From contig OX422221.1 of NCBI GenBank assembly GCA_949130495.1, forward strand, positions 480,851,159 through 480,915,158: DNA of 64,000 bases, read 5' to 3'. How positions within the stretch are numbered: the stretch's first letter is position 1; each line of letters begins with the position of its first letter. Below the pieces are notes generated by a model. The model was not told the origin of the DNA. It saw only the letters and a program-made list of their open reading frames with translations, and ran no database searches. The position numbers and the translations under genes are program-made. Of the stretch, positions 23,349-35,700 are shown piece by piece. Source of the stretch: Sambucus nigra (Eukaryota > Streptophyta > Magnoliopsida > Dipsacales > Adoxaceae).

Positions 23349-25039
23349 TTAGATATTAATAGGCTTTAGGCACACTCCCCTCGATGTTTGATAAACTTGC
23401 TCTCTAGTTAGACCTTTAGTCAATGGATCTGCCAGGTTTTCCTTTAACGTGACATAGTCAACTGCTATAACTCCATCTTTCAATAGTTGTCTCACTGTGT
23501 TGTTTCTTCGCTTGATATGTCTAGACTTTTCGTTGTAGGAGTTGTTATGTGCTCATGCAATCGCTGCATAACTGTCGCAATGAATGGAGAAGGTTGGAAT
23601 AGGTTTAGGCCACAAATGAATATCTAATATGAACTTCCTTAACCATTCAGCCTTTTCTCTTGATATATCAAACGCTATGAACTCTGACTCCATAGTGGAT
23701 CTAGCTATGCACGTTTGTTTGGAAGATTTCCAATATATAGCGCCTCCTGCCAAGGCAAAAACATCGCCACTCGTAGACTTACATTCATTTTAGACTTACA
23801 TTCATCATTATCTGAAATCCATTAAGCATCCCAAAAACCTTCAATTACAGCAGGATATCTAATATAATGAATTCCATAATTTATTGTGTATTTTAGATAT
23901 CTCAAAATTCTAATCAAAGCATCCCAATGTTCATTCATAGGATTGCAAGTGTATCTGCTAAATCTACCCACAACATATGCAATATCAGGTCTAGTGCAGT
24001 TCATAAGATACATTAGACTAACAATAACTCTAGAATATTCTAATGATGATACACCCGGACCCGAATGTTTCCTTAAGTGACAACTAGGGTCATAAGGTGT
24101 TTTAGCAGGTAACCAATTAAATTGTTCAAATTTTCTAAGAACTTTCTCTACATAATGAGATTGGGTTATAACAATTCCATCGGAATTTTTAATGATTTTA
24201 ATTCCAAGTATAACATCAGCAACACCCAAATCTTTCATATAAAATTGGTTATTAAGGAAACTTTTACTTTTATTCACTTCATCCACGTCAGTTCCAAAAA
24301 TAAGCATATCATCCACATATAAGCAAATAATCACGCCAGAATTATCCTTGAATTTTCTATAAATACATTTATTCGCTTCATTAATGTTAAAACCATTAAA
24401 GATCATTACTTGATCAAATTTTTCACGCCATTGTTTAGAACTGAATTCAAAATTTTCCTCCTTAAGTTCTGCATTCCTATTGTCTTCCTTAATTCTCAAA
24501 CGAACTATCAAATCTTCTAGTGTAATCTTCTTTTTCTTATGCTTAAGACCGTTTTTATACACTTTCCAAGAAGGTGGCAGTTTTTCATTAATAGACGACA
24601 CTTGAAATCCCTCACATGTACTGTAACACTCGGCCAGAGTTTCATGGATAATAATTTGTAGTTCTTCAAGTTGTGACACAACAGATTTATTATCTTCCAT
24701 TTTGAAATCCAAAAATTTTCCAACCATAAATTTATTAGACCCAGCATCTTCAGTTGCATATTTTTTATCCGGTGTGTTTCATAATTCTTTAGGAGTAGGA
24801 CATGACCAATAAACATCATACACTTCACGACAGAGACAATTCGGAATATAATTACTACACATATAATCTCTTTGTTTCCAAACAACTAGTTCTTCAGGTA
24901 CAGAAGCTTTATCAGATGCAATAACGTCGACGACCTTCAGAGTTGTTAGGTAAAATTGCAGTTTCATTTGCCATCTCTTAAAATTTTTTCCATCAAATAA
25001 TTCAGGTTTTTCAGAGTATTTTGCATTAGGATTTTCCAT
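23349..25039 (-). pseudogene. Copia array unit 3: longest uninterrupted gag-RT fusion
   Basis: Gag N-terminus is open 25039-24779 (MENPNAKYSEKPELFDGKNF). After a frame change, one frame runs without a stop for 301 residues (24727-23822) from gag MVGKFLDFKMEDNKS through EKLPPSWK and AELKEENFEFSSK into RT QWREKFDQVMIFNGFNINEANK, then CLYVDDMLIFG, LTRPDIAY-type sequence and the first part of RNase H. This is the clearest evidence that the gag-RT joint is in frame. RNase H continues at 23753-23553 in another frame beyond the shared duplication near 23780-23810. Confidence 0.86.
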
Positions 25040-25162
25040 GGAAGATTGTAGAATAACAATAGAATTTCACCTATATATTGTTTGAAAAATTAATTGCAGA
25101 ATATACGAAAAATGCCAAATACGAAATAGATAAAACTGGAAGGACTTATCGATCGAGGTTTG

Positions 25163-25763
25163 TGTTTGACACAAAGTCCTAAAGGTGAAATTGCTCGCTG
25201 ATATTTTTAGCAGTCAGCCACGTGAACATACACCTCCCAGGATTCAACGATCAGATTTAAACACCAGCTTTGTGTTAGATCTTTGAACTCTCAGCATACT
25301 CTAACACTCCTAAAAGAATAACGAACATAAATGTATAGTATAAAATAGCAAAATTAATTTTGCAGAGAAAGTGAAACAAATTGATTTTTCTGTGTATTTC
25401 TCATAGTTGTAGCCTTTGTTTTATATATACAAAAAAATGGTCAAAAACGTGGGTACTAGTTTTAGGCAACTAACCCACTAACCTCTCCACTAACAACTAT
25501 ATTTTAACAGATGGAAGAAAGAGACAAAGTTTTAAAAACGGGTTAATTAAAAAATTAAAACGAGTTTGAAAAGATTTAATGCACAATAGAAATCCCCAAG
25601 AGCCCTAGGCCTCAAGACCCAATCTTTGACCCTTAATAATTAGTGTGCCTCCTAGGGATTGAACCCATGACCTCAAGCACACACGCCCACTAACTTACCA
25701 CTTGGTCACTTAGCCTAACTTATTTACTTCATTCAAAATAAATATATATCCTTATACCCAACA
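25163..25763 (-). repeat. Array LTR between units 2 and 3
   Basis: About 601 bp, minus-strand TGTTGGGTATAAG start and CAAACA end. It is the most typical array LTR in the window. Confidence 0.82.
25419..25429 (-). promoter_or_regulatory. TATA-like box in array LTR
   Basis: Minus-strand TATATATAAAA lies about 335 bp from the LTR start and is kept at the same place in sister LTRs (for example near 8800 and, weaker, 31350). It is the probable start-directing element, which would make U3 about 330-360 bp. Confidence 0.5.
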
Positions 25764-26325
25764 ATCCCCCACATGAATGAAATAAATAAATATAAAAATA
25801 CGCTCTGTAGTATCATAAGGAGTGACTTAAATAGTGAAGGTGTCATTCGATTTGAACCTTTGCTTTGTGTTAATCTATTGAGTTTACCAATTGATAGTGA
25901 ACTGATGTCTTGAACTATTTCACCGTTGTTGTAAACTTAGGTCAATAGAATACACACGTGACTCCCAAAAATAATCATCGAGTTCCCACAGTTGTGCTCA
26001 TTTCGGCCTTGAGCATGCCCAGGTTTCTTGAGTTCTCTTGAGAATCAAAATTAATTCTAATAGGAAGCGGCCCCACTACCACACTCATATAGGTGCTTCT
26101 ATCAAGAGTGTACTGTATCTCACTCCCCACTGAATAACAACTATATAAATCATTAAGAGATTAAATCTCATCGTCCATTGATATAGAGGTACTACATCAT
26201 AGGAATGGGTTTTAAGTAAAACTAAAGTTTGTACCCCCACAAATTACTCGTATAACTTTGTTATCCCATTAAACCCAGATCTTGGGATCTCTAGTCATAT
26301 GGGTTGGGTTTACATTATAGTTTAT

Positions 26326-28014
26326 TTAGATATTAATAGTCTTTAGGCCCATTCCCCTCGATGTTTGATAAACTAGCTCTCTAGCTAGTCCTTTAGTTAA
26401 TGGATCTGCCAGGTTTCCCTTTAACTTGACATAGTCAACTACTATAAATCTATTTTCAATAGTTGTCTCACTTTGTTGTGTCTCCTCCTAATATGTCTAG
26501 ACTTTTCGTTGTAGGAGTTGTTATGTGCTCTTGCCATCGATGCTTCACTGTCACAATGAATGGACAAGGCTGGAACTGGTTTAGGCCACAAATGAATATC
26601 TAATATGAAGTTCCTGAACCATTCGGCCTCTTCGCTTGCTTTATCCAAAGAATGAACTCTAACTCCATGGTGGATCTAGCTATGTACGTTGTCTTGGTAG
26701 ATTTCCAAGATATAGCACATCCCACCAAGGCAAAAACATAGCCACTCATAGACTTACATTCATTTCAGACTTACATTCATCATTATCTGAAATCCAATTA
26801 GCATCACAAAAACCTTCAATTACAACAGGATATCTAATCTATTGAATTCCATAATTTATTTTGTATTTTAGATATCTCAAAACTCTAATCAAAGCGTCCC
26901 AATGTTCATTATTAGGATTGCAAGTGTATCTGCTAAGTCTACCCACCGCATATGCAATATCAGGTCTAGTGCAGTTCATAAGATACATTCGACTATTCAT
27001 AACTCTAGAATATTCTAATTATGATACACCAGGACCTGAATGTTTCCTTAAGTGACAACTACGGTCATAAAGTGTTTTCCCAAGAATACAATTAAATTGT
27101 TCAAATTTTCAAAGAACTTTCTCTACATAATGATATTGGGTTAAAAAAGTTCCTTCGGATTTTTTAATGATTTTAATTCCAAGTATAACATCAGCAACAC
27201 CCAAATCTTTCATATCAAAGTGCTTATTAAGGAAACTTTTAGTTTTATTATATACATCCATATCAGTTCCAAAAATAAGCATATCATCCACATATATGCA
27301 AATAATCATGCCAGAATTATAGTTGAATTTTCTATAAATACATTTATCCACTTCATTAATGTCAAAACCATTAGATATCATTCCTTGATCAAATTTTTCA
27401 TGCCATTGTTTAGAACTGAATTCATAATTTTTCTCCTTAAGTTCTGCATTCCTATTATCTTCCACAATTCTCAAACGAACTATCAAATCTTCTAGTGTCA
27501 TCTCCTTTTTCTTATGCTTAAGACCGTTTTTATAATCTTTCCAAGAAGGTGGTTATTTTGCAATTATAGATGACACTTGAAATCCCTCACATATACTGTA
27601 ACCCTCGGCCAGAATTTCATGAATAATAATTTTTAGTTCTTCAAGTTGCGAAAAAACAAATTTATTATCTTCCATTTTGAAATCCTAAAATTTTCCAACC
27701 ACAAATTTTTTAGACCCAACATCTTCAGTTGCATATTTTTTATCCAGTAGGTTCCATAATTCTTCAGGAGTAGGACATAACCAATAAACATCATACAGTT
27801 CACGGCAGAGACAATTCAGAATATAATTCCTACACATATAATCTCTTTGTTTCCAAACAACTAGTTCTTCAAGTACAAAAGGTCTATCAGATGCAATAAC
27901 GTCAACGACCTTAAGAGTTGTTAGGTAAAATTGCAGTTTTAATTGCCATCTCTTAAAATTCTTTCCATCAAACTATTCAGGTTTTTCAGAGAATTTTGCA
28001 TTAGGATTTTCCAT
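26326..28014 (-). pseudogene. Copia array unit 2: gag-RT-RNase H chimera
   Basis: Gag starts at 28014. Its similarity runs to about 27420 in several frames. One open frame (27501-27109, 130 residues) again crosses the gag-RT joint: TLEDLIVRLRIVEDNRNAELKEK, then SSKQWHEKFDQGMISNGFDINEVDK and CIYVDDMLIFG. The frame is lost in the LTRPDIAY-type block. RNase H is seen at 26648-26442 ([27 protein letters not shown]). The 17-bp duplication lies near 26750-26785. Confidence 0.82.
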
Positions 28015-28138
28015 TGCAGATTGTAGAATAATAACAGAATTTCACCTTTACATTGTTCGAAATATTAATTGCAGAATATATGAAAAAAACCCAAATATGA
28101 AGTAGATAAAATTGGAAGGACTTATCGATCAAGGTTTG

Positions 28139-28730
28139 TGTTTGACACAAAGTCCTAAAGGTGAAATTTCTTGTTGATATTTGTAGCTGTCACCCTCGTG
28201 AACATACACCTTATAGGATTCAACGATCAGATTTAAACACCAGCTTTGTGTTAAATCTTTGAAATCTCAACATACTCCAGCACTTCCAAAAAAATAACGA
28301 ACATAAGTGTATAGTAGAAAATAGCAAAATTATTTTTGTAGAGAAATTGAAAGAGATTGATTTTTTCCCTGTGTTTCTCAAAGTTGTAGCCTTTGTTTAA
28401 TAAATAAAAAAATTGTAAAAAACGTGGGTAGTGGTTTTAGGCAACTAACCCACTAACCTCTCCACTAACAGCTATATTTTAACAGATGGAAGAAACAGTC
28501 AAAGTCTTAAAAATGGGTTAATTAAAAACTTAAAATGAGTTTGAAAATATTTAAGGCACATTAGAAATCCCCACGAGCCCAAGAAACAATCTTTGACCCT
28601 TAATAATTAGTGTGCCTCATAGGGATTGAACCCATGACCTCAAGCACACACGCCCACTAACTTACCACTTGGCCACTTAACCTAACTTATTTACTTCATT
28701 CAAAATAAATATATGTATTTATACCCAACT
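28139..28730 (-). repeat. Array LTR between units 1 and 2
   Basis: About 592 bp, colinear with the other array LTRs; its outer end reads CCCAACT. Confidence 0.8.
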
Positions 28731-29293
28731 ATCCCCCACGTGAATGAAATAAATAAATATAAAAGGACGCTCTGGAGTATCATAAGGAGTAACGTAAATA
28801 TCGAAGGTGTCATTCGACTTGAACCTTTGCTTTGTGTTAATCTATTGAGTTTATCGGTTGATAGTGAACTGATGTCTTGCACTATTTCACCGTTGTTGTA
28901 AACTTAGGTCAATAGAATACACACGTGACTCCCAAAAATCATCATCGAGTTCCCACAGTTGTGCTCGTTTTGGCCTTGAGCATGCCTAGGTTTCTTGAGT
29001 CCTCTAGAGAATCAGACTTAATTCTCATAGGAAGCGGCCCCACTGCCACACTCATATAGGTGCTTCTATCAAGTGTGTACTGTATCTCACACCCCACTAA
29101 ATAACAACTATAGAAAGCAATTACGATATGATATCTCATCCTCCATCGATACAGAGGTAATACATCATAGGAATGGGTTTTAAGTAAAACTTAAATTTGT
29201 ACCCCCATAAATCACTCGTTTAACTTTGTTATCCCATTGAGCCAAGATCTTGGGATCTCCAGTCATATGGGTTGGGTTTAAATTATAGGTGAT

Positions 29294-30967
29294 TTAGATA
29301 ATAATAGGCTTTAGGACGATTCCCCTCGATGTTTGATAAACTAGCTCTCAAGCTAGACCTTTAGTTATTGGATCTGCCTGGTTTTCCTTTGAGTTGACAT
29401 AGTGAACTTCTATAACTCCATCTTTCAATATTTGTCTCACTTTGTCGTGTCTCCTCCTAATATGTCTAGACTTTTCGTTGTAGGAGTTCTTATGTGATCT
29501 TGCGATTGCAGCTTGACTGTCACAGTGAATGGACAAGGTTGGAACTGCTTTAGGCCATAAATGAATATCTAATATGAAGTTCCTCAACCATTCAGCCTCT
29601 TCGCTTGCTCTATTCAATGATATGAACTCTGACTCCATAGTCGATCTAGCTATGCACGTTTGCTTGGTAGATTTCCGAGATAGAGCGCCTCCTTCCAAGG
29701 AAAAAACATAGCCACTCATAGACTTACATTCATTCAGACTTACATTCATCATTATCTGAAATCCAATTGTAATCCCAAAAGCCTTCAATTACAGCAGGAT
29801 ATCTAATATAATGAATTCCAAAATTTATTGTGTATTTTAGATATCTCAAAACTCTAATCAAAGCATCCCAATGTTCATTATTAGGATTGCAAGTGTATCT
29901 GCTAAGTCTACCCATAGCATATGCAATATCAAGTCTAGTGCAGTTCATAAGATATGTTAGACTACCCATAACTCTAGAATATTCTAAAGATGATGCACCA
30001 GGACCCGCATGTTTCCTTAAGTGATAACTATGGTCATAAGGTATTTTAGCAGGAATACAATTAAATTATTCAAATTTTCTAAGAACTTTTTTTTCATAAT
30101 GAGATTGGGTTAAAACAATTCCTTCGAAATTTTTAATGATTTTAATTCCAAGTATAACATGAGCAACACCCAAATCTTTCATATCAAATTGCTTATTAAG
30201 GAAACTTTTAGTTTTATTCACTAAATCCATACCATTTCCAAAAATAAGCATATCATCCACATATAAGCAAATAATCACGCCAGAATTATCCTTGAGTTTG
30301 CTATAAATACATTTATCCGCTTCATTAATGTTAAAACGATTAGAGATCATTACTTGATCAAATTTTTCATTCCTTCAGAATTTTTCTCCTTAAGTTATCC
30401 ACTCCTATTGTCTTCCTCAATTCTCAAACAAACTATCAAATCTTCTAGTGTCATCTCCTTTTTCTTATGCTTAAGACCGTTTTTATAATCTTTCCAAGAA
30501 GGTGGCAGTTTTTCAATTATGGACGACACTTGAAATCCGCCACATGTACTGTAACCCTTATCCAGAATTTCATGAATAATAATTTGTAGCTCTTCAAGTT
30601 GAGACACAACAAATTTATTATCTTCCATTTTGAAATCCAAAAATTTTCAAACCACAAATTTTTTAGACCCCGCATCTTCAGTTGCATATTTTTTATCCAG
30701 TGTGTTCTATAATTCTTTAGGAGTAGGACATGACCAATAAACATCATACAGTTCAAGGCAGAGACTACTCAGAATATAATTCCTACACATATAATCTCTT
30801 TATTTCCAAACAACTAGTTCTTCATGTACAGAAGGTCTATCAGATGCAATAACGTCAACGACCTTAAGAGTTGTTAGGTAAAATTGTAGTTTCATTTTCC
30901 ATCTCTTCAAATTCTTTCCATCAAACAATTAAGTTTTTTCATAGTATTTTGCATTACAATTTTCCAT
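29294..30967 (-). pseudogene. Copia array unit 1, the 5'-most unit
   Basis: Gag starts at 30967 and is open 30640-30395 (MDFKMEDNKFVVSQLEELQ, IIEKLPPSWKDYKNGLKHKK). A short deletion near 30365-30375 trims the gag-RT joint. RT is open 30350-30066 (CLYVDDMLIFG) and 29969-29730 ([22 protein letters not shown]). RNase H is open 29788-29348 ([42 protein letters not shown]). Its duplication is 16 bp rather than 17, so a different frame follows. The RNase H frame ends early at TGA where sister units keep CGA. Confidence 0.84.
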
Positions 30968-31090
30968 AGTAGATTGTAGAATAATAATAGAATTTCACCT
31001 TTAGATTGTTTAAAATATTAATTGTAGAATATATGAAAAAACCCAAATACAAAATAGATAAAATTGGAAGGACTTATCGATCGAGGTTTG

Positions 31091-31688
31091 TGTTTGACAC
31101 AACGTCCTAAAGGTGAAATTGCTCGGTGATATTTGTAGGTGTCAGCCTTATGAACATACACCTCCCAGGGTTCAACGATCAGATTTAAACACTAGCTTTG
31201 TGTTAAATCTTTGAACTCTCAGCATACTCCAGCACTCCCAAAAGAATAACGAACATAAGTGTATAGTAGAAAATAGCAAAAAAAAAAATTGCAGAGAAAG
31301 TGAGAGAGATTGATTTTTTCTGTGTATTTCTCAAAGTTGTAGCCTTTGTTTTATACATAAAAAAATGGTAAAAAACGTGGGTAGTGGTTTTAGGCAACCA
31401 ACCCACTAACCTCTCCACTAACAGATATATTTTAACAGATGGAAGAAATAGTCAAACTCTTAAAAATGAGTTAATTAAAAAATTAAAACTAGTTTGAAAA
31501 GATTTAATGCATATTAGAAATCCCCAAGAGCCCGAGGCCCAAGGACCAAGCTTTGACCCTTAATAATTAGTGTACCTCCTAGGTATTGAACCCATGACCT
31601 CAAGCACACACACACTTACTTACCACTTGGCCACTTTGCCTAATTTATTTACTTCATTAAAAATAAATATATATACTTATACCCAACA
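31091..31688 (-). repeat. Outer 5' LTR of the Copia array
   Basis: 598 bp. At 31688 (CCCAACA) the array ends and Copia RT sequence of a different lineage begins, so this is the insertion boundary. The first five outer bases are TTAGT, the expected target duplication. Confidence 0.82.
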
Positions 31689-32620
31689 TTAGTCTCCCAC
31701 GTGTGTTTAAAAATACACACTAACAACAGTTTCATATTGAAGTGCCCCAATAATATATTTGAAAATGACAGGGCTGGGCATAGGTGGGGCTGTTGTAGAT
31801 GGGATATCTTTGACAGGGAAAGGAGTAGAGCAAGGGTTGGAGGATAAAAGGTTGACACAATTTGAAAGTTTGTCAATGTATGTATTTTAAGTGAGCATAA
31901 AATAACCTGAAATGGAAAAAACTCCATACCAAGAAAATATCTTAATTGACCCAAATCCTTAATGGAAAATTTTGAGTGTAACTTGGAGATGAGATGGGTG
32001 AGGGGGGAAGGATTGGAACTAGTCACAATGATATCATCGATGTATACCAAAAAAAGAATAGTGCCATTGATTTATGTTGAACAAAAAGACAGGGGTCTTC
32101 CTGACTGCAAATAAAACCAAGTTGTTAAAGATAGGAACTAAGTTGATCAAACCTCGTGCGAGGTGCCGATTTTAGGCCATAAATGGATTTATGAAGGGCG
32201 CAAATATGATGACAAAGAAGAGGATGAGCAAACCTCTGAGGTTACTTTATGTTGACTTGTTCTTGTAGGGAGCCATGAAGGAATGCATTTTTTATGTCCA
32301 ATTGATGAATGGTCCAAAGTTGACTAATGGTAATAGAGAGAATAATATGAATAGTAGCTAGTTTGATTACTGGTCTTAAAGTGTCACCAAAATCAATGCC
32401 ATGGATTTGATTATATCCCTCAGCTACGAGTCTCACTTTGTTCCGTTCAATTGAGCCATCAGGTTTAAGTTTGATTTTACAATTTCATTTGGAACCAATT
32501 AAATGCATGGAAGGGTGTCTAGGTACAAAGGTCCAGGTATGTTATTTGTGAAGAGCAGTGAGCTCTTCATGTATGGCATGAACCCATATGGGTTGAGTTA
32601 AGGCAGGCTTAAGGTTGGGA
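31689..32620 (-). pseudogene. Second Copia element: reverse transcriptase, 3' end missing
   Basis: Minus-strand RT with RLVAEGYNQIHGIDFGDTLRP and QLDIKNAFLHGSLQEQV (open 32436-32242), a YGLK-like joint, then MVYIDDIIVTSS with the YIDD catalytic pair and FSIKDLGQLRYFLGMEF (open 32050-31649, whose last part runs into array sequence). It is interrupted by the array at 31688, so the RT end, RNase H and 3' LTR must lie beyond the far side of the array. It is distinct in sequence from the array units. Confidence 0.82.
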
Positions 32621-34260
32621 GGTTCCACGCAATGAAGTGAGGGAGGGGTGCATCATGCATGTATGTATGGAAGATATGGCAGTGAGAGGTAAGGAATTGT
32701 TAGTCATGGTTTTTGCTCGTGTAATCATCGGATGGTGGTTATGGGTTAAAGTGTGAGAGGTATCCATTGTGGAATTAAATAGGGTTGGGGATGGTGAGAT
32801 GTCTAGTAATAGAGGTATGGAAAGGTCAATGGCGTCAATGTTAAAAATAAGATGTTGTACAGGGTGTACAGGAGGTTATGAGGTACAAGGGTTGGACGAC
32901 TGAGTTGTTGAGGGTGATGGGACACTGACCGATGAATTAGGTTGAGGTAAGGTAGGTGTATTACCTGGTGGGTGTAGCTCTAGGACACAAGTGTTGGTAC
33001 GGTTTGATGCATTTCTGATGTTTTGAACATGAGATGGGTCAAGGGAGTTTACCAAAAAAAAGGTTAAGGGTCGAGGATGTTTGAATGGGACTGAAGGGAA
33101 AGGATGATGACCCTTGAGTTTGGGCAATATGTGTAGGTTTGTAGTCTATGTGATTTGTGAGGTGTTGTGTAATACGGTTTGGATTTGAAGAGGCAAGGGT
33201 TAGATCTAAAAATTCTTCATATGTGGTGAAATAACTAGGTCAATCACAACCATTCATATATCTGTCCAGATTAACATATGGCATCACATTCTAATAAAAA
33301 ACCACAAGCCTAGATACATATAAATGCCTTGTCGATGGATTATAACACCTATAACCTTTATGAAATGAGCTATATCCAAAGAATATGCATGGATAAAACT
33401 TAGGACTTAATTTGTACTCAGATTTCATCTTTATATATGTAAAGCACCTACATTCAAATATTTTTAGAGTCGCATAGTTAGGGTGCTTATTATAAAGTTT
33501 TGAAAAATGAGTGTCCATTCTTGAGTTTAGAAGGGGGAATCCTATTCATAAGATACAGAACAGTAAGAAAAGCATAAATCCATAATAATAAAGGAATTTT
33601 TGCATGCAACATGAGTGTAAGGGTTATCTCATCAATATGTTTAAGCTTTCGCTCTGCAACTCCATTTGTTCTGGAGTATTTGAACATGAGATGTTCCATA
33701 GTATACCAAATTTCGATAAGTGATCAATGAACTCATTACTAGCATATTCACACCCACCATCATATTGAACTAGGTACACATGACTATATGCTTTGAAACA
33801 AAAATCATATTTTTTATGAACTCATTATTAGCATATTCACACCCACCATCATATTGAAAGGTCTTTATTTTTTTAAATTGATTTTCCACCATTTTTTGAA
33901 ACTAGATAAATGCTTCATAAAAAATATGATTTTTGTTTCAAAGGATATAGTCATGTGTACCTAGTGAAATCATCAATGAATATCACATAATATATCATAT
34001 GTTGAGAGGAATTAATTGATGCAAGACCCCATTAATCCGAATGAATATTTTTAAGTGGCTCATGAGAAATTTTTGAATTTAAATTAAAAGGCAACCTACA
34101 ATTTTTTCCCATTTGGAAACGAACATAAATATTTGGTATTTTGTTCCAGTTGCTCACATGCAAGCTCCTGTTTCTATCTAACAACTTCAAGGTTTCATTA
34201 CTAGTACGACCTAATCTCATGTGCAGAACATTGTCATTTCATTTGTCTTTATGTAATGTT
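32621..34260 (-). pseudogene. Second Copia element: integrase and linker
   Basis: GAG-pre-integrase similarity lies at 34220-34032 (CRLPFNLNSK ... LKNIHSD). The integrase core, 33699-33490, has SRTNGVAERKLKHIDE, which includes the conserved Glu, and YLMNRIPPSKL; the C-terminal part, 33518-33291, has NYATLKIFECRCF and KFYPCIFFGYSSFHKGYRC. A Pro/Ser-rich linker follows at 33127-32876, typical of copia. Frames are broken, and 33727-33965 carries a complex duplication and inversion. Confidence 0.8.
33727..33965. repeat. Nested direct and inverted repeats in integrase
   Basis: A 43-bp direct repeat (33727-33769, 33816-33858; one mismatch) overlaps a 51-bp inverted repeat (33769-33819 with 33915-33965; one mismatch). 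The pattern resembles template switching during DNA or cDNA synthesis. Confidence 0.88.
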
Positions 34261-35294
34261 GTTAAGGCTTCCAGCTTTTGATCATCCAGAGCATACATGG
34301 ACCTTTTTTTAGTTCCTTTGGCCAACACATGCTTGGTCTTATTGTCCTTAACTATAAAATCATATCAGTAAATTTAAGAGCATATTCATTTTCTTTGGCA
34401 AGTTGAGAAACAGAAATAAAGGATTTGTTTAACTTAGGTATTACAAGCACGTCCTTTAGTTTGAGTCCGTTTACTTCTTTGTGGCCAATGTGTGTGATTT
34501 CTAGTCTTTATCCATCTCCTATAGTAACATTGTTGTTTCCATGATAAGATTATAAATGATAAAGATTACATGGAGTATTTATCATGTGATAGGATGCACC
34601 TGAGTCCATGTACAAGTTATTATCTAGAGGAAACTGAGGAGTGGATGCTACCATAGCTTGTGGAGTATCTCATTATGGATGAAATGAGAAGTCCCACATG
34701 CAGAAGCAGTAAGAGATTTATGTTTATTTGAACCACATATTTGTTATTCCCCCTGAATTACGCTTGTCTCTCATCTAGCGTGATTTTAGTGTCCATTTGC
34801 AATAGCAAGATAAACGTGGTTAAATGGCCTTTGGACAGTTCGTGCAGCTCCTCGAGGTTGATAATTTTGTCCATATGCATAACCTACTGTAGGTTGATAG
34901 GTGCTAGCAAGTCTTAACCCTCAGCCTCGAGAGTTGAAGTTTCCACCAAAGTTACTTCTTCCTTGAAAGTGTCTTCCACGTCCCCTCGTATAACCTTGAA
35001 ATGGTGTTTGCTGAGCAACGAAGGCCATAGTGTGATCAAGTTGAGTAGGTTGTTTTTATATATCACTTACTAATGAACTTTCCTTTTCTTCTAGCATATC
35101 AAAGCCTCTTAGGGAATAAATTAGTTGTCCAAGGCTAGGGTAAGGTAGTTTTCCGATTATAACAATTCAGAATGTTTGGTATTTAACACCTAACCTTGGA
35201 CAAAACTGATCACTTTTGAATCTTTATCAAAAGGTTTGTCAATAGAGGTTAAGCCATCATAAAACACTTTAAACCCCTTTACATATTCGTTAAA
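34261..35294 (-). pseudogene. Second Copia element: protease and 3' part of gag
   Basis: Translated on the minus strand, about 34620-34560 gives LYMDSGASYHMINTP, the copia protease active site (DSGAS). About 35010-34900 is Arg/Gly-rich (RGRGRHFQGRSNFGG), as in copia gag tails, and 35294-35200 gives FNEYVKGFKVFYDGLTSIDKP, the conserved gag segment before the tail. Stops are frequent. The gag is split at 35294/54293 by the CACTA element. Confidence 0.75.
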
Positions 35295-35700
35295 CACTAC
35301 GCTAAAATTGGTGATTTGTGAATGCTGATAGCAGTCACAAATGACCTTTATAACTATTATATACCGTTATAATTTAGGGGGTGATAAAGGAAATATCGTA
35401 ACTCCTAACAATAGTCATAAATTATTATAACCCCTATGGGGTTGTGACTGGTGACCCCAATTTGTAACTGCTGGTTGTATTTGCTAACAACATTTACGAA
35501 TATAATATTTATAACTGCTGACAATAGTTATGAATATAATATTTATAACTGCTGACAGCAGTTACGAATCTTATATTTGTAACTGCTATCAGCGGTTATG
35601 AATCTTATATTTGTAACATTTATTAGCGATTACAAAATGGACAGTAGTGCCAAATTTGTGACTGCTATTAGAAGCAACAAACGTTGAATTAATTAAATGT
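35295..35700. repeat. Left subterminal repeats of outer CACTA
   Basis: Repeated AACTGCTGACAGCAGTTA-like palindromic motifs, clearest at 35460-35660, alternate with ATTTATAACTGCT. Such motifs bind the CACTA accessory protein in known systems. Confidence 0.8.

Larger units (their letters stand above)
1..31688 (-). mobile_element. Tandem array of internally deleted Ty1/copia units
   Basis: At least seven head-to-tail units lie on the minus strand, each read as LTR, ~120-bp leader, gag, reverse transcriptase back half, RNase H, ~550-bp non-coding spacer, purine tract, next LTR. Single LTRs separate the units. Gag starts fall at 30967, 28014, 25039, 22101, 8416 and 969; with the two gypsy insertions removed the spacing is 2938-2981 bp. 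One more unit lies between 969 and 8416 and has lost its gag start. Zinc knuckle, protease, integrase and the front half of RT are absent from every unit. Non-coding spacers are 1678-2239, 6175-6725, 19849-20410, 22832-23348, 25764-26325 and 28731-29293. The 5' end of the array is at 31688; the other end is outside the window. Such arrays usually arise by unequal recombination between LTRs or by integration of LTR circles; which applies here is inference. Confidence 0.88.
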
